A program made the translations under genes and the position numbers. This document shows, one piece after another, positions 34,315-46,967 of a stretch of 47,036 nucleotides of DNA (its first letter is position 1; every line of letters starts with the position of its first letter). Source of the stretch: Colwellia sp. E2M01 (GTDB lineage: Bacteria > Pseudomonadota > Gammaproteobacteria > Enterobacterales > Alteromonadaceae); NCBI RefSeq assembly GCF_018860585.1, contig NZ_JAHKPR010000010.1, forward strand, positions 219,479 through 266,514, in the 5' to 3' direction. The notes beneath the pieces are model-generated. The model saw nothing but the letters and a program-made list of their open reading frames with translations. It was not told the origin of the DNA and did no database searches.

Positions 34315-35640
34315 TTAAAGTAAGTTTTTATTTGTTAAAGCGGCTTCGAGCCAATAAAATTCTGCTGCTAAACCGTCATGTAAATCTATTACTTGTTTAT
34401 CTCCCGTACTTAAAAAATTTAGCCAAGTGTAAGTTTCAATTTCAAGGCAAGGTTGTAGCTTTTTATTCACTGTTAAAAAGTCCAGTGTTTCTAGAATTGA
34501 TGCCTGTGTAGATGACAAAAAGGCATAAGGAAAATCTGATTCCGTTTGATTAATAGGAATATGATAATGCACTTTCGCGTTTAGTACTAAATCACTATGT
34601 TGTGATGACTTATTTGTTGATTGCTTAGTTATTGATGAATTAGTTGTTACTGATTTACCCGTCATCGATTGAGTTATTACAGCGTTTGTTGTTAACGATT
34701 TAGCTGAAAATAGGGTGTTGGAGACAAGATCGGATAATTGGTTTTCTTCTAAATCGGCTAGCTCTGAAATCAAAGTATTCTTTGAAAAAACTTTGGTTTG
34801 ATGCAAAAATTTTTGGTCTTTAAATAACGCGGTTAATTGTTTTACTTTTTCAAGTGAGTCTATCTCGGCATTAACAGCGTTAGATATTTGAATTTTTGCG
34901 ATATCAATACCTAGCGTTGTAATAGCCGTTAACGAATCAGTAATATTCTCATTCATTACCGCTTGATGGCAGGTATCATAACAACAGCCAATATAACGTA
35001 ATAGCGTTGCTTTAGTGAGGCCTGACGTTATTGCTGCAGGCACCAAATCATTTTTAAAAAATTTAACAAGTTCATGAGTGTGCTGTAAAACACAATCAGG
35101 CTCCATTTCAATGCAAATAACAATTTTCTTACCTGTTTTAACTTCTAATTCAGCTAGATATTGTGCTAATTCAATGAATTGATTAATGGCTAATTGATGT
35201 TGAGATTCATCCCAAGTATCAGCGTAAGCTAAGGGGAGCGTTGATATTGCTCCTTTATGGCATTGCTCGGGTAAACAAGTTGCCAAAATAGTGGCTAGAT
35301 TTTTAGTATATTGTAAACGCTCGGCTTGCGCCCAAGTTGGCAAGTACACATTTTGCTTAACGACAGCTTGATGAAAATCCCCATAAGGAAAGCCATTTAA
35401 GCTGGTTAATAATACGCCATACTCATTGAGTGATTGTTTAAATAAATACAGTAACTCAGGCTCTTCAAGTAACTCGTTAACCGCCTTAGCCGATAACCAA
35501 AGTCCTGAAGCCATTTCTTTGAGTTTTCGTTTTTCACGAACACTTGAAAAATGCTGTTTGATATTGTTAATAACAGAAGAAACATCTTCGCCTGGATGTA
35601 CATTACTGCAATAGGCGAGATGCTTTTTGGAAAAATTCAT
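34315..35640 (-). CDS. eboE: EboE-like TIM-barrel metabolite traffic protein
   Basis: A 441-residue protein of the xylose-isomerase-like TIM-barrel type. Motifs: NGFPYGDFHQAVVKQNVYLP, CIEMEPDC and CYDTCHQAV supply likely Glu, Asp and His metal ligands. Residues about 315-345 form a Ser/Thr/Asn/Lys-rich degenerate insertion, NAVITQSMTGKSVTTNSS-like, not expected in the fold. EboE is named a metabolite traffic protein in cyanobacterial annotation; the reaction is not known. It lies 23 bp after eboB in the operon. Confidence 0.82.
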   Translation of the reverse strand: MNFSKKHLAYCSNVHPGEDVSSVINNIKQHFSSVREKRKLKEMASGLWLSAKAVNELLEEPELLYLFKQSLNEYGVLLTSLNGFPYGDFHQAVVKQNVYLPTWAQAERLQYTKNLATILATCLPEQCHKGAISTLPLAYADTWDESQHQLAINQFIELAQYLAELEVKTGKKIVICIEMEPDCVLQHTHELVKFFKNDLVPAAITSGLTKATLLRYIGCCYDTCHQAVMNENITDSLTAITTLGIDIAKIQISNAVNAEIDSLEKVKQLTALFKDQKFLHQTKVFSKNTLISELADLEENQLSDLVSNTLFSAKSLTTNAVITQSMTGKSVTTNSSITKQSTNKSSQHSDLVLNAKVHYHIPINQTESDFPYAFLSSTQASILETLDFLTVNKKLQPCLEIETYTWLNFLSTGDKQVIDLHDGLAAEFYWLEAALTNKNLL

Positions 35641-35663
35641 TATCCAGAACTCAGGTTAACTAA

Positions 35664-36554
35664 TTATTTAGCTGATGTTTCAATAATCGGCTCTTGACCA
35701 CGTAACACTTTATTATCTTCAAACGTTTTAGTTTGATCAATTAAAGGTTTTTTCACCATATCTAAAGAAATACGGCCACTTTGTGCAAAGAAGTTAATTG
35801 GGTTGTTAAAGGTTACTTTTTCAACTTGCTCTTTGGTAAAACCCTGTTCTAACATTGCTTGGCCTGTTTTTGGTACCTTAAGCGGATCACTACAACCCCA
35901 ATCAGCAGCACTGTTAACGATCATTTTATCAATGCCGTATTGCTGTAATAGTTTTACCATTCGAGATTCAGACATTTTAGTATTTGGGTAAATACTATGA
36001 CCACGCCAACATTCGGTTTCTAATACTAATGGTAGCGTTTGTTCAGTTAAATGATCAACTAGTACCATATGCTCGGCAATACCACTTTCTTTAATCACAT
36101 CAAGAGTACGTTTTGTACCGTTCACTTTATCGCGATGCGGCGTGTGAATAAGTACCGGTAAATTCATCTCTTTCGCAAGCTGCAATTGTTCGCCTAAGAA
36201 ACGGTCTTCTTCTGGCGTGATATCGTCATAACCAATTTCACCCACACCAACAACATTATCTTTTTGGCAATAACGCGGTAAAATTTTCATCACCGCTTCA
36301 GCAAGCTCAACATCATTCGATTCTTTAGGGTTTAGGCCCATAGTACAAAAGTGCATAATACCGAATTGTGATGCTCTAAAGTGTTCCCAGCCAATTAGCG
36401 TGTCAAAATAATCAATAAATGAACCCACTTGCGTGCGTGGTTGCCCTAACCAAAAAGCAGGTTCAACAATACCAACAATACCAGCAGCAGCCATATTTTC
36501 ATAATCATCAGTGGTACGCGCTAACATGTGAATGTGTGGGTCAAAATATTTCAT
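35664..36554 (-). CDS. eboB: EboB-like TatD family hydrolase
   Basis: A metal-dependent amidohydrolase-fold protein of about 296 residues. Metal-binding motifs are FDPHIHM at the N-terminus, GVGEIGYDD, PVLIHTPHRD, VLVDHLTE and NSAADWG. The usual TatD proteins are nucleases or hydrolases; in ebo clusters this member is thought to act on a small molecule. The ATG at 36554 lies 6 nt behind AAGGA; another in-frame ATG lies two codons upstream. It is preceded by a 138-bp gap after eboA, the largest in the operon. Confidence 0.85.
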   Translation of the reverse strand: MKYFDPHIHMLARTTDDYENMAAAGIVGIVEPAFWLGQPRTQVGSFIDYFDTLIGWEHFRASQFGIMHFCTMGLNPKESNDVELAEAVMKILPRYCQKDNVVGVGEIGYDDITPEEDRFLGEQLQLAKEMNLPVLIHTPHRDKVNGTKRTLDVIKESGIAEHMVLVDHLTEQTLPLVLETECWRGHSIYPNTKMSESRMVKLLQQYGIDKMIVNSAADWGCSDPLKVPKTGQAMLEQGFTKEQVEKVTFNNPINFFAQSGRISLDMVKKPLIDQTKTFEDNKVLRGQEPIIETSAK

Positions 36555-36692
36555 TATCATTCCTTAAGTCATTTGTTATAGACATAGGTTTAACTATGCT
36601 CTTTATGATCAGTTTTATTATCAGTTTCGTTAGGTTTTTGAGTGAGATAAGATCTAATCACTCATCATAAAGTTCATCACTTTCTAAGAAAG

Positions 36693-37529
36693 CTAATAGT
36701 CCTTTAATGTGGTATTATCACACTTTACAAAAGTGAGTTCTTGAAGTTCAATTAACCTAGCAATAGTGTCTTTATGATGTGCATCGTGTTGTGAAAAATG
36801 CTGAATATAGTGTTCAAAATCAGCTTGATGCTCAGTGGTTAAATCTACATATTTTATCGCTAACCACAATGAAGCTGGTGGTATACGTTCAGCTAAAGCT
36901 TGTTCAACAGCATATGAAAAACACATATTACTCAACGATGAATTGCATCTTTCGGACAATAATAAAAGCTCATCTATCGCTAAACCCATAAACAATGTTT
37001 TTAATACTAATTGATTAAAGTTTAATTCAGGGAAAAAAGTACCAGGGTAGGCATTGTTTAAGGCTAATGCGGTGTATTCATCAACACTGTTACAACGTGT
37101 CGCGTTTATCGCTACATTAACGGCTTCGCCCTTTTCATCAAGTAACAACAAACCTTTAAGTAAAGCTGACTTTTCAGCGCTATCTCCGCCTTGGTAATAT
37201 TTTTTTAAAAACGAGGCGAGGTTTACTATGTTTGGCGTTACATTAGGAGTTGAATTAGATGCTGTATCCGTTGTTGTTTGCGAAGCGTTAAGCGCCGTTA
37301 GCAAGAAAAATATTCTGAACACTTCAACACTGTCACAATGTTTAAGCTCAGTAAATTGTATTTTCAGCTCGGTTTGGATTTTGCGTTTAACAAAAACAGA
37401 GGCGTCTAGTATGTCATTATTTATATCGGTGCTATTACGTAGAGTTTGCACTGTGCTGCTAAGCCACTGCAGCTCCTCTTGTGATAGCTGTGCGTATAAT
37501 TCACGTTCTAAATCTTGGTATAACATCAT
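36693..37529 (-). CDS. eboA: EboA domain protein
   Basis: A 278-residue, mainly helical, soluble protein of unknown activity. I call it EboA from its place in the cluster and from features such as FFLLTALNAS, YYQGGDSAEKSALLKGLLLLD, NAYPGTFFPELNFNQLVLKTLFMGL and ERIPPASLWLAIKYV, which fit the EboA family. No catalytic motif is evident. It lies 26 bp after eboC. Confidence 0.8.
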   Translation of the reverse strand: MMLYQDLERELYAQLSQEELQWLSSTVQTLRNSTDINNDILDASVFVKRKIQTELKIQFTELKHCDSVEVFRIFFLLTALNASQTTTDTASNSTPNVTPNIVNLASFLKKYYQGGDSAEKSALLKGLLLLDEKGEAVNVAINATRCNSVDEYTALALNNAYPGTFFPELNFNQLVLKTLFMGLAIDELLLLSERCNSSLSNMCFSYAVEQALAERIPPASLWLAIKYVDLTTEHQADFEHYIQHFSQHDAHHKDTIARLIELQELTFVKCDNTTLKDY

Positions 37530-37555
37530 TGATTAAATTTTATTTCGTTGAAAAA

Positions 37556-38434
37556 TTAAGTCACGTATAAGTATTTATTAAGCATACGGCAAGGGGGTAA
37601 CAAAGCCAAAATAAGTAGACTCAAGATATATTCACCTGATAGAGCCACAATAAGTGCATCAAGTGGAATAACACCGATGACCATGAACCCAATAAGTTGT
37701 TGAATATTAGCCGGAGTAAACGCTTTAAAAACATTCAATAATTTATTTAGCATAAGCATTGCCCAAATAAACATTAGAGAATAAGCAATTGTTAGCTCAA
37801 CAGTACTCAAGATAAAAACTACATTAATTAAATAAATGCTCGCTAAACCCGTTAAGACTAACATGCTACCACAAAATACAACGCTGTTTTTGTTGCGAGC
37901 GTGAGTCTCTTGTTTACTTAAGAAAGTTAATCCGGTGATATAAAAGAATATTGGTAACGCTAATAAAAAACTTTCGCTACTTAACGCAACAAAACTAGCA
38001 CCTAGCAGCCAATTTAAGTAACGGCAACTCGCCATACACATTGAGCCGAGCAGACCTTCTTTAATGAAGCCGTTATATAAAAAAATAGTGGTTGTTAATG
38101 CAATACCAATAACACCTGAAACCACACTGTAACTAAATGAGAATGCTAATCCTGCTAAGATAAAACTAGCTCCCAACATCCAAGCTGATTTTAATGAGAT
38201 ATCGCCATTAGGAATAGGTCTTTGGGGTCTTTCAGCTAAATCTTCTTTGTAGTCAAAGCAATCATTTAAAATCATACCGGCAAAATAAAATAACACGCTG
38301 GCCATTATTAAGAGTAAAACATCCCAACGAAGATTAGCTTGGCTGGTAATAATAGAGGCTGCCAAAATGTTTGACATAGCCGTAATACCAGCAGGCGCAC
38401 GCATCAGCTTTAAAACGGTTAAAAGGGTAATCAT
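37556..38434 (-). CDS. eboC: UbiA-like prenyltransferase EboC
   Basis: A 292-residue integral membrane protein with about eight hydrophobic helices. The prenyl diphosphate site NDCFDYKEDLAERPQRPIP (about residues 57-75) has the NDxxDxxxD motif, followed by the conserved RPxP. The second Asp-rich motif of UbiA enzymes is not obvious (KQETHARNKNSVVF lies in its place), so the substrate class is uncertain. It should attach a prenyl group or bind a prenylated intermediate in the inner membrane. It follows eboD with a 2-bp gap. Confidence 0.87.
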   Translation of the reverse strand: MITLLTVLKLMRAPAGITAMSNILAASIITSQANLRWDVLLLIMASVLFYFAGMILNDCFDYKEDLAERPQRPIPNGDISLKSAWMLGASFILAGLAFSFSYSVVSGVIGIALTTTIFLYNGFIKEGLLGSMCMASCRYLNWLLGASFVALSSESFLLALPIFFYITGLTFLSKQETHARNKNSVVFCGSMLVLTGLASIYLINVVFILSTVELTIAYSLMFIWAMLMLNKLLNVFKAFTPANIQQLIGFMVIGVIPLDALIVALSGEYILSLLILALLPPCRMLNKYLYVT

Positions 38435-38436
38435 GG

Positions 38437-39582
38437 TTATAAGCTCTTTAATTGCTCAATGGCTTGAACCATTAATACTTCGTCAATTACGTTAACTTCA
38501 AAACCAGTTCCAATGTTACTTAATAACGTGATACATAAGTCGCCGCCGAGGTGTTCTTTAAATTCAGCTAATGCTTTTGATATATCAAGCTTACTTAATA
38601 TTGAATGGTTTAATTCAAAACCAACGTCTTTTAATAAAGCTAAAATATTTTGCAATTCATCAGTTGATAGGTGTCCAGCTAACATAGAATATATACTATC
38701 TATAGCGATACCTATGGCAACAGCTTCACCATGACGTAATTCATTATTACTTAATTCTTCTAGTTTATGCGCAGACCAGTGGCCAAAATCTAATGGTCGT
38801 GCAGAGCCCAATTCAAAAGGATCACCACTGGTTGCTATATGATTTAAATGCCACTTGGCACCCTTAATAATCATATTTTGCATGGGGGCGTCTTCGAATT
38901 TAGCTAACTCATGTCTACTCTGGTACAGCTCGGTAAAAAAAACGTTGTCTTTAATTAACGCCACTTTAATTGCTTCAGAAATACCGGAACGTTTATCTCT
39001 ATCGCTCAATGTCGTTAATAAATCAAAGTCGTTTATAACGGCAAATGGTGGTGCGAAAGTGCCAATATAATTTTTTCTATGATGGTAATTGACGGCATTT
39101 TTCACTCCGACTCCTGCATCATTTTGCCCTAAAACTGTTGTGGGTATTCTAATTAATCGAATTCCTCGGTGCGCCGTAGCGGCTGCAAAACCTATAGCGT
39201 CAACAACAGCACCACCACCTAACACCAATATATAAGAATGGCGATCTATAGCATGTGTCTCTACCGCTTGATAAATACTATCAATGAGTTGTTCGTCATT
39301 TTTACAGGCTTCGCCACCAGGTACTATTATTTCAGGTAATACATTAATTTCGTGTAATTCTAAATAATCGGCAATTTGTTGCGGTAATAATGGATTGCTA
39401 TCGCATAACCCTTGGTCAATAACAGCCATAACCTTTGGAGACTCATTTCTATTATCAATTAGGTCGATTAAAATATTATTGTTCTGGTCAAAAACTTCTC
39501 GGGTAAATAATACTGGGTACTCATAATGGAGTGTGAATTTTTGTTTTATTGTATACTGCTCAAGCGTGTTTACATCAGACAT
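38437..39582 (-). CDS. eboD: Sugar phosphate cyclase EboD (3-dehydroquinate synthase-like)
   Basis: A 381-residue NAD-dependent cyclase of the dehydroquinate synthase superfamily. The NAD-binding VLGGGAVVDAIGFAAAT and RIPTTVLGQNDAGVGVKNAVN are clear. Metal ligands are likely the Glu of SGISEAIKVALIKD and the His residues in LDFGHWSAHK and LRHGEAVAIG. Relatives include valiolone- and EEV-type cyclases, so the substrate need not be DAHP. It heads the ebo operon; a TATAAA -10-like box lies upstream. Confidence 0.88.
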   Translation of the reverse strand: MSDVNTLEQYTIKQKFTLHYEYPVLFTREVFDQNNNILIDLIDNRNESPKVMAVIDQGLCDSNPLLPQQIADYLELHEINVLPEIIVPGGEACKNDEQLIDSIYQAVETHAIDRHSYILVLGGGAVVDAIGFAAATAHRGIRLIRIPTTVLGQNDAGVGVKNAVNYHHRKNYIGTFAPPFAVINDFDLLTTLSDRDKRSGISEAIKVALIKDNVFFTELYQSRHELAKFEDAPMQNMIIKGAKWHLNHIATSGDPFELGSARPLDFGHWSAHKLEELSNNELRHGEAVAIGIAIDSIYSMLAGHLSTDELQNILALLKDVGFELNHSILSKLDISKALAEFKEHLGGDLCITLLSNIGTGFEVNVIDEVLMVQAIEQLKSL

Positions 39583-40153
39583 AACACTAAACCTCTAACT
39601 ACTATTTTTAACTGACTTTCTTACCCATTTTTATACCAATCTTTATATGAAAAAAGATACTCATTAAGCTTGTGTAAGTGTGTTGAAAATTTAAAAAAAG
39701 ACAGGCTTTGACTATTTTATGTATTATCAATTTGCAGGTAAATTATGGATATTGTATATATTTAATTGTTGCGGGTAAATCATTAATTAACTACCATTTA
39801 GTTCTATAAAATATGCCATTGAATCAATATCTAGACATGGTTTTATTATTTAAAATCAGTCAATTCTCATCAGTTGAATTCTCATCAGTTGAATTAAAAA
39901 GTGTAGCTTAATAATAGTGGTGTATTGCCTTGTTGTAACGTGAGTACCTCGTTATATTTGAGTTGCCCGATTCATAATTACCAGGTTTTATTAACTCACC
40001 ATTGTCTATATCTTCAGCGTCATTGTGAATACAGCAGATAAAAAGCGGAAAGGGTAGAGATTTTAAACATGAGTTACTGCCTAATAACTGGCTATTAGGA
40101 TTGAAAGCAACGATGTTATTGAATATTTAGACCCTTTTAAAAGATTATTTACT

Positions 40154-40185
40154 AAACAACCACCGTCTTTAGATGGTGTTTGTTT
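40154..40185. terminator. Stable hairpin in the 1.1-kb gap
   Basis: A 14-bp stem (40154-40167 and 40172-40185; one mismatch, one G-U) with a TTTA loop, with T-rich flanks. It is unrelated to any adjacent gene end, so it may be a leftover terminator or a control element. Confidence 0.35.
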
Positions 40186-40203
40186 ATTGTTAACATTAAC
40201 AAT
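40186..40203. promoter_or_regulatory. 18-bp operator-like palindrome
   Basis: ATTGTTAA-CA-TTAACAAT, a perfect 8-bp dyad. It could bind a LacI- or GntR-type regulator for the downstream sugar genes, but it is 500 bp from the start and its role is inferred only from shape. Confidence 0.3.
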
Positions 40204-40315
40204 GTTGACAAAGTTTGTTTTGTAGGTTTAAAGTAGCGATGTAAATAAAACATCAGTATGTTTTTTAAACAGAATAACACTGATTTGTGTTGAATGAGCT
40301 TCAAGTGATAGCAGT

Positions 40316-40441
40316 ATGGCTAAAGTTAATGATCAAGATGTTGTAACAGGTATTGAATTTGAAGAGGCTATCGAAGTTAGTTATAAATTTGATTCAGGTG
40401 TTTTTTGCGCTAACTTATCTGTGACACAAGTATTAACATAA
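40316..40441 (+). CDS. Possible small ORF or gene remnant
   Basis: ATG to TAA, 41 residues, beginning MAKVNDQDVVTGIEFEEAIE. The composition is plausible for protein (acidic, mixed) but the ribosome site is weak and I recognise no family. It may be a fragment of a decayed gene. Confidence 0.25.
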   Translation: MAKVNDQDVVTGIEFEEAIEVSYKFDSGVFCANLSVTQVLT

Positions 40442-40705
40442 TTATAATTTGGTAAAGTATTTACTTACTTGCCTTATTAGTTAACGCTTCATTTGAAGCG
40501 GTATTTTTTATGTAATTTATAGAGATTTATTCCTCAGTATATGTTTGTTGCAATACGAGGCTCTGTAAAATATCTGTCTAGTTCAATTATAACCTTATGG
40601 TTATCAGTTTTAATTTACCAGTCGAAAATATTATAAATATCAAATTTTTACATCTGACGTGATTATTTTAATTCACTTATAAATCAATACAATAAGAGTT
40701 GTTAT

Positions 40706-43414
40706 ATGACTATTTCTAGGTTCAAATCTTTATTATACCTCACCCTAATTTTACAGTTTGGTTGTGAAAATAAAACGCTTGAAGAGAGGGATGCACATTC
40801 CGTTGAGAGCGCTAAACAAAATATGGTGGAATCAACATCATCAACTCAGCAGTCAGGAAAAAAATCAGCCAAAACACTAGAAAAGAAACATGAGCATCAA
40901 CACGGTCATAATTTTCAACAAGTTGTCGGTCTTTCTCCAAAGGAATCTCATGCAGCCATTGTCGTTCAAGATGGTTTTAAAACTGAACTTGTAGCACATG
41001 AGCCTATGGTTGAAGAGCCTGTGTTAATGACATTTGATGGTAAGGGCCGAATGTACGTTGCTGAAATGTTAACTTATATGCAAGATGCTGATGGTAGCGG
41101 GCAAATGGAGCCACTTAGCCGTATTAAGCGTTTAGAAGATACTAATAATGATGGTGTTGCTGATAGTTTTACTATTTTTGCCGATAACTTACTGTTACCT
41201 AGAATGGTGTTGGCATTAGAGGACGGTAAAATATTAGTGCGTGAAACGAACACCTTCGATTTGTTATTAATTGAAGATTTAGATGGAGACGGCATTTCTG
41301 ATAAACGGACAACTATTTTTAAAGGCGGTAAACGAGGTGGCAATTTAGAACATCAACCTAGCGGACTCATTTGGGGCATTGATAACTGGTTATATGTTAC
41401 TTATACCAATAAAAGATACCGTATTAACAAGGGGGAAGTTACTAGCCAAACTATCCGTTATGGTGGTGGTCAATGGGGCCTCGGGCAAGATGAAGCGGGT
41501 AGAATGTATTATTCTGCGGCCAGCGCAGAGCAACCTGTTTTTGCCTTTCAGTTCCCCAGTGTATACGGCATGATTCCGATTAAAGGGGAAACAACAGAAG
41601 GGTTCAATGAAGTTTTTCCTATTGAAAACATTCCTGATGTACAGGGCGGGAAAATTCGTTTACGTGCAGATAATACGTTAAATGCCTTTACTGGCGTTGC
41701 AGGACAAAGTATTTATTTAGGTGATAAATTACCAGAGATTTACGGTAATTACATCCTACCTGAGCCTGTCGGTAACTTGATTCGTAGTGCTAAAAGGGTG
41801 CGAGAAGATGGGTATACCGTCATCAGCCACCCTTATCAAGCCGAGAAAAAAGAATTTATCGCTTCTACAGACACAGCCTTTAGGCCTGTTTGGAGTGAAA
41901 CCGGACCCGATGGTACGCTTTATATTGTGGATATGTACCGAGGTATCATCCAGGAAGGTAACTGGACTAAGAAAGGTTCATTTTTGCGCGGTATAATTGA
42001 ACAATTTGGCTTGGCTGAAATAACGGGAGGCGGGCGAATATACCGTGTAACCAAACCGGGTGTAGATCTTGGTGAAAAGCCTAATATGTATGCGGAAACA
42101 CCTATTGAATTAACAAAACACCTTAGTCATGAAAATCAGTGGTGGCGAATTAACGCCCAAAAACTAATTGTCTTAGCGCAAGACATGTCCGTTGTACCTG
42201 AACTTAAAAGCATAGTTAAAACGCATAACAATGCAATGGCTCGTTTGCACGCGCTCTGGACACTTGAAGGCCTAGGTATTATTGACCAAGATTTATTAAT
42301 CGCAGCGTTCACCGATTCAGACAGTAATGTTCGCACAGCCGCTGTTCGCATATCAGAGCAACTTGTTAGTAAGTCTGAACAAGGTATCGTTAAGGTTTGG
42401 AAATCTCTTATAGCTACTGCAGACATCGAGTTAGCACAGCAAATCTTATTATCGACTTCTTATGTTGATATCCCTGAAGCATTGAGTAAATCAGTTCGCG
42501 ATACAGTAATGGTTAAATATCCTAATAAAAAAGGGCCGTTAGCGATAAACAAAGCAATTCTGTATCAAGAGAAAGCTCAGGCAAAATATGACGCTTTGGC
42601 GAAAGGTAATCAAGCACTAGCAAAAGCGTTAAAACGTGGCGAACAAAATTTTGAATCACTTTGCGCCAGTTGTCATGGTGCAGATGGCAAAGGAGCCCCG
42701 GCAGGCGATAAATTGATCGCTCCATCTTTTTACAATAATCCTAGGGTTTCAGGCGATTTGGCGACACTTGGGCGAATTGTTTTACAGGGATTATCAGGAC
42801 CTATTGACGGTGAAACATATGTTGGCGGTGTAATGGCATCCATAGCCTCGAACGAGGACCAATGGATTGCTGATGTACTTACCTATATAAGAAATAACTT
42901 TGATAATAAAAGTTCAATAGTAACGGCTGAGCAAGTCAAATCGTTAAAAGAAATGAGCGCGAGAACAGCGCCATGGTCCTTGCCTGAGTTAAGTGAATTG
43001 TATAGTCATAAATTAACCAATAAAAAAGCATGGAAATTCAGTGCTAGCCACAACAATAAAGACTTTGGTGCGTTGATCGACGGCAAAGCTGACTGGGCAA
43101 AATGGGACAGTGGAGACCTGCAATCCATTGGAATGTGGTTGCAAATTGAATTACCAGGCACCTATCGTATCAGTCAAGTTGATATGGATTGTGGAAAATG
43201 GACATGGCTTTGTGCAACCCCGTTTGATTTGTCTTTTTCTGTTGATGGTGAACACTGGGAAACGATAGATAAAAACATTCAAACAAGCGGTAAGCGTATC
43301 AGTGAAACACTGGGGCATGAAGCCAAGTTCATTCGTTTTACACTGAAAAATGGTAGTGTAAAACAGAACTGGGTGATTTCAGAAGTTGATGTATTTGGTA
43401 GTGCTATCAACTAA
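40706..43414 (+). CDS. PVC-type propeller, cytochrome c and discoidin-like lipoprotein
   Basis: A 902-residue exported lipoprotein (lipobox LQFGC, about residue 20). A His-rich stretch (HEHQHGHN, about 67-74) follows. A PVC-type beta-propeller/dehydrogenase-like domain (about 85-450) has EF-hand-like DTNNDGVAD and DLDGDGISD loops. A HEAT-like helical part (about 460-600) comes next. A cytochrome c domain has CASCH starting at residue 653. The C-terminal about 130 residues look like an F5/8 type C (discoidin) carbohydrate-binding domain (LIDGKADWAKWDSGD...WVISEVDVFG). It may oxidise sugars or a bound polysaccharide and pass electrons to the envelope chain. It is 97 bp before the galactosidase gene. 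Confidence 0.85.
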   Translation: MTISRFKSLLYLTLILQFGCENKTLEERDAHSVESAKQNMVESTSSTQQSGKKSAKTLEKKHEHQHGHNFQQVVGLSPKESHAAIVVQDGFKTELVAHEPMVEEPVLMTFDGKGRMYVAEMLTYMQDADGSGQMEPLSRIKRLEDTNNDGVADSFTIFADNLLLPRMVLALEDGKILVRETNTFDLLLIEDLDGDGISDKRTTIFKGGKRGGNLEHQPSGLIWGIDNWLYVTYTNKRYRINKGEVTSQTIRYGGGQWGLGQDEAGRMYYSAASAEQPVFAFQFPSVYGMIPIKGETTEGFNEVFPIENIPDVQGGKIRLRADNTLNAFTGVAGQSIYLGDKLPEIYGNYILPEPVGNLIRSAKRVREDGYTVISHPYQAEKKEFIASTDTAFRPVWSETGPDGTLYIVDMYRGIIQEGNWTKKGSFLRGIIEQFGLAEITGGGRIYRVTKPGVDLGEKPNMYAETPIELTKHLSHENQWWRINAQKLIVLAQDMSVVPELKSIVKTHNNAMARLHALWTLEGLGIIDQDLLIAAFTDSDSNVRTAAVRISEQLVSKSEQGIVKVWKSLIATADIELAQQILLSTSYVDIPEALSKSVRDTVMVKYPNKKGPLAINKAILYQEKAQAKYDALAKGNQALAKALKRGEQNFESLCASCHGADGKGAPAGDKLIAPSFYNNPRVSGDLATLGRIVLQGLSGPIDGETYVGGVMASIASNEDQWIADVLTYIRNNFDNKSSIVTAEQVKSLKEMSARTAPWSLPELSELYSHKLTNKKAWKFSASHNNKDFGALIDGKADWAKWDSGDLQSIGMWLQIELPGTYRISQVDMDCGKWTWLCATPFDLSFSVDGEHWETIDKNIQTSGKRISETLGHEAKFIRFTLKNGSVKQNWVISEVDVFGSAIN

Positions 43415-43455
43415 TTTACTTTGGTATGTTCTAAACGCCGAATTTCAATATAACT

Positions 43456-43478
43456 TATACCCGAGTAACTTGGGTATA
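43456..43478. repeat. Short TATACCCG inverted repeat
   Basis: TATACCCGAG-TAA-CTTGGGTATA, a near-perfect palindrome between the two sugar genes. The TATACCCG end matches the MITE-like element at 10455-10718 and the sequence at 46968, so it may be a minimal or decayed copy. Confidence 0.4.
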
Positions 43479-43505
43479 TACCTGTATACATGATTTATAT
43501 ATTAG

Positions 43506-46844
<3,339 letters not shown>

Positions 46845-46868
46845 TGACAGTTCATCTATAACGTTAAG

Positions 46869-46902
46869 CGCCTTGGGCTACTTCATCCCAAGGCGTTTTG
46901 TT
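46869..46902 (+). terminator. Terminator after the beta-galactosidase gene
   Basis: A perfect 9-bp GC-rich stem, CGCCTTGGG / CCCAAGGCG, with a 9-nt loop, then TTTTGTTGTT. Confidence 0.85.
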
Positions 46903-46967
46903 GTTGAGCGTTGTTGATGTTGTTGAACCTTGTGTGGTTTGGCTATCGCAGTTTCACAATAGTTCAT

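Larger units (their letters stand above)
39583..40705. other. 1.1-kb intergenic region
   Basis: No well-supported gene. It holds a 15-bp tandem duplication (TCATCAGTTGAATTC, 39868-39897), a stable hairpin (40154-40185), an 18-bp palindrome (40186-40203) and a small frame of 41 codons (40316-40441). It separates the divergent ebo operon and the cytochrome/galactosidase genes, so promoters of both should lie here. Confidence 0.5.

Noticed and set aside
38437-39582. Calling this gene the housekeeping aroB.
   Set aside because: Its gene neighbours are all ebo genes and there is no aroK next to it, the usual gammaproteobacterial partner. The cyclase family is broad.
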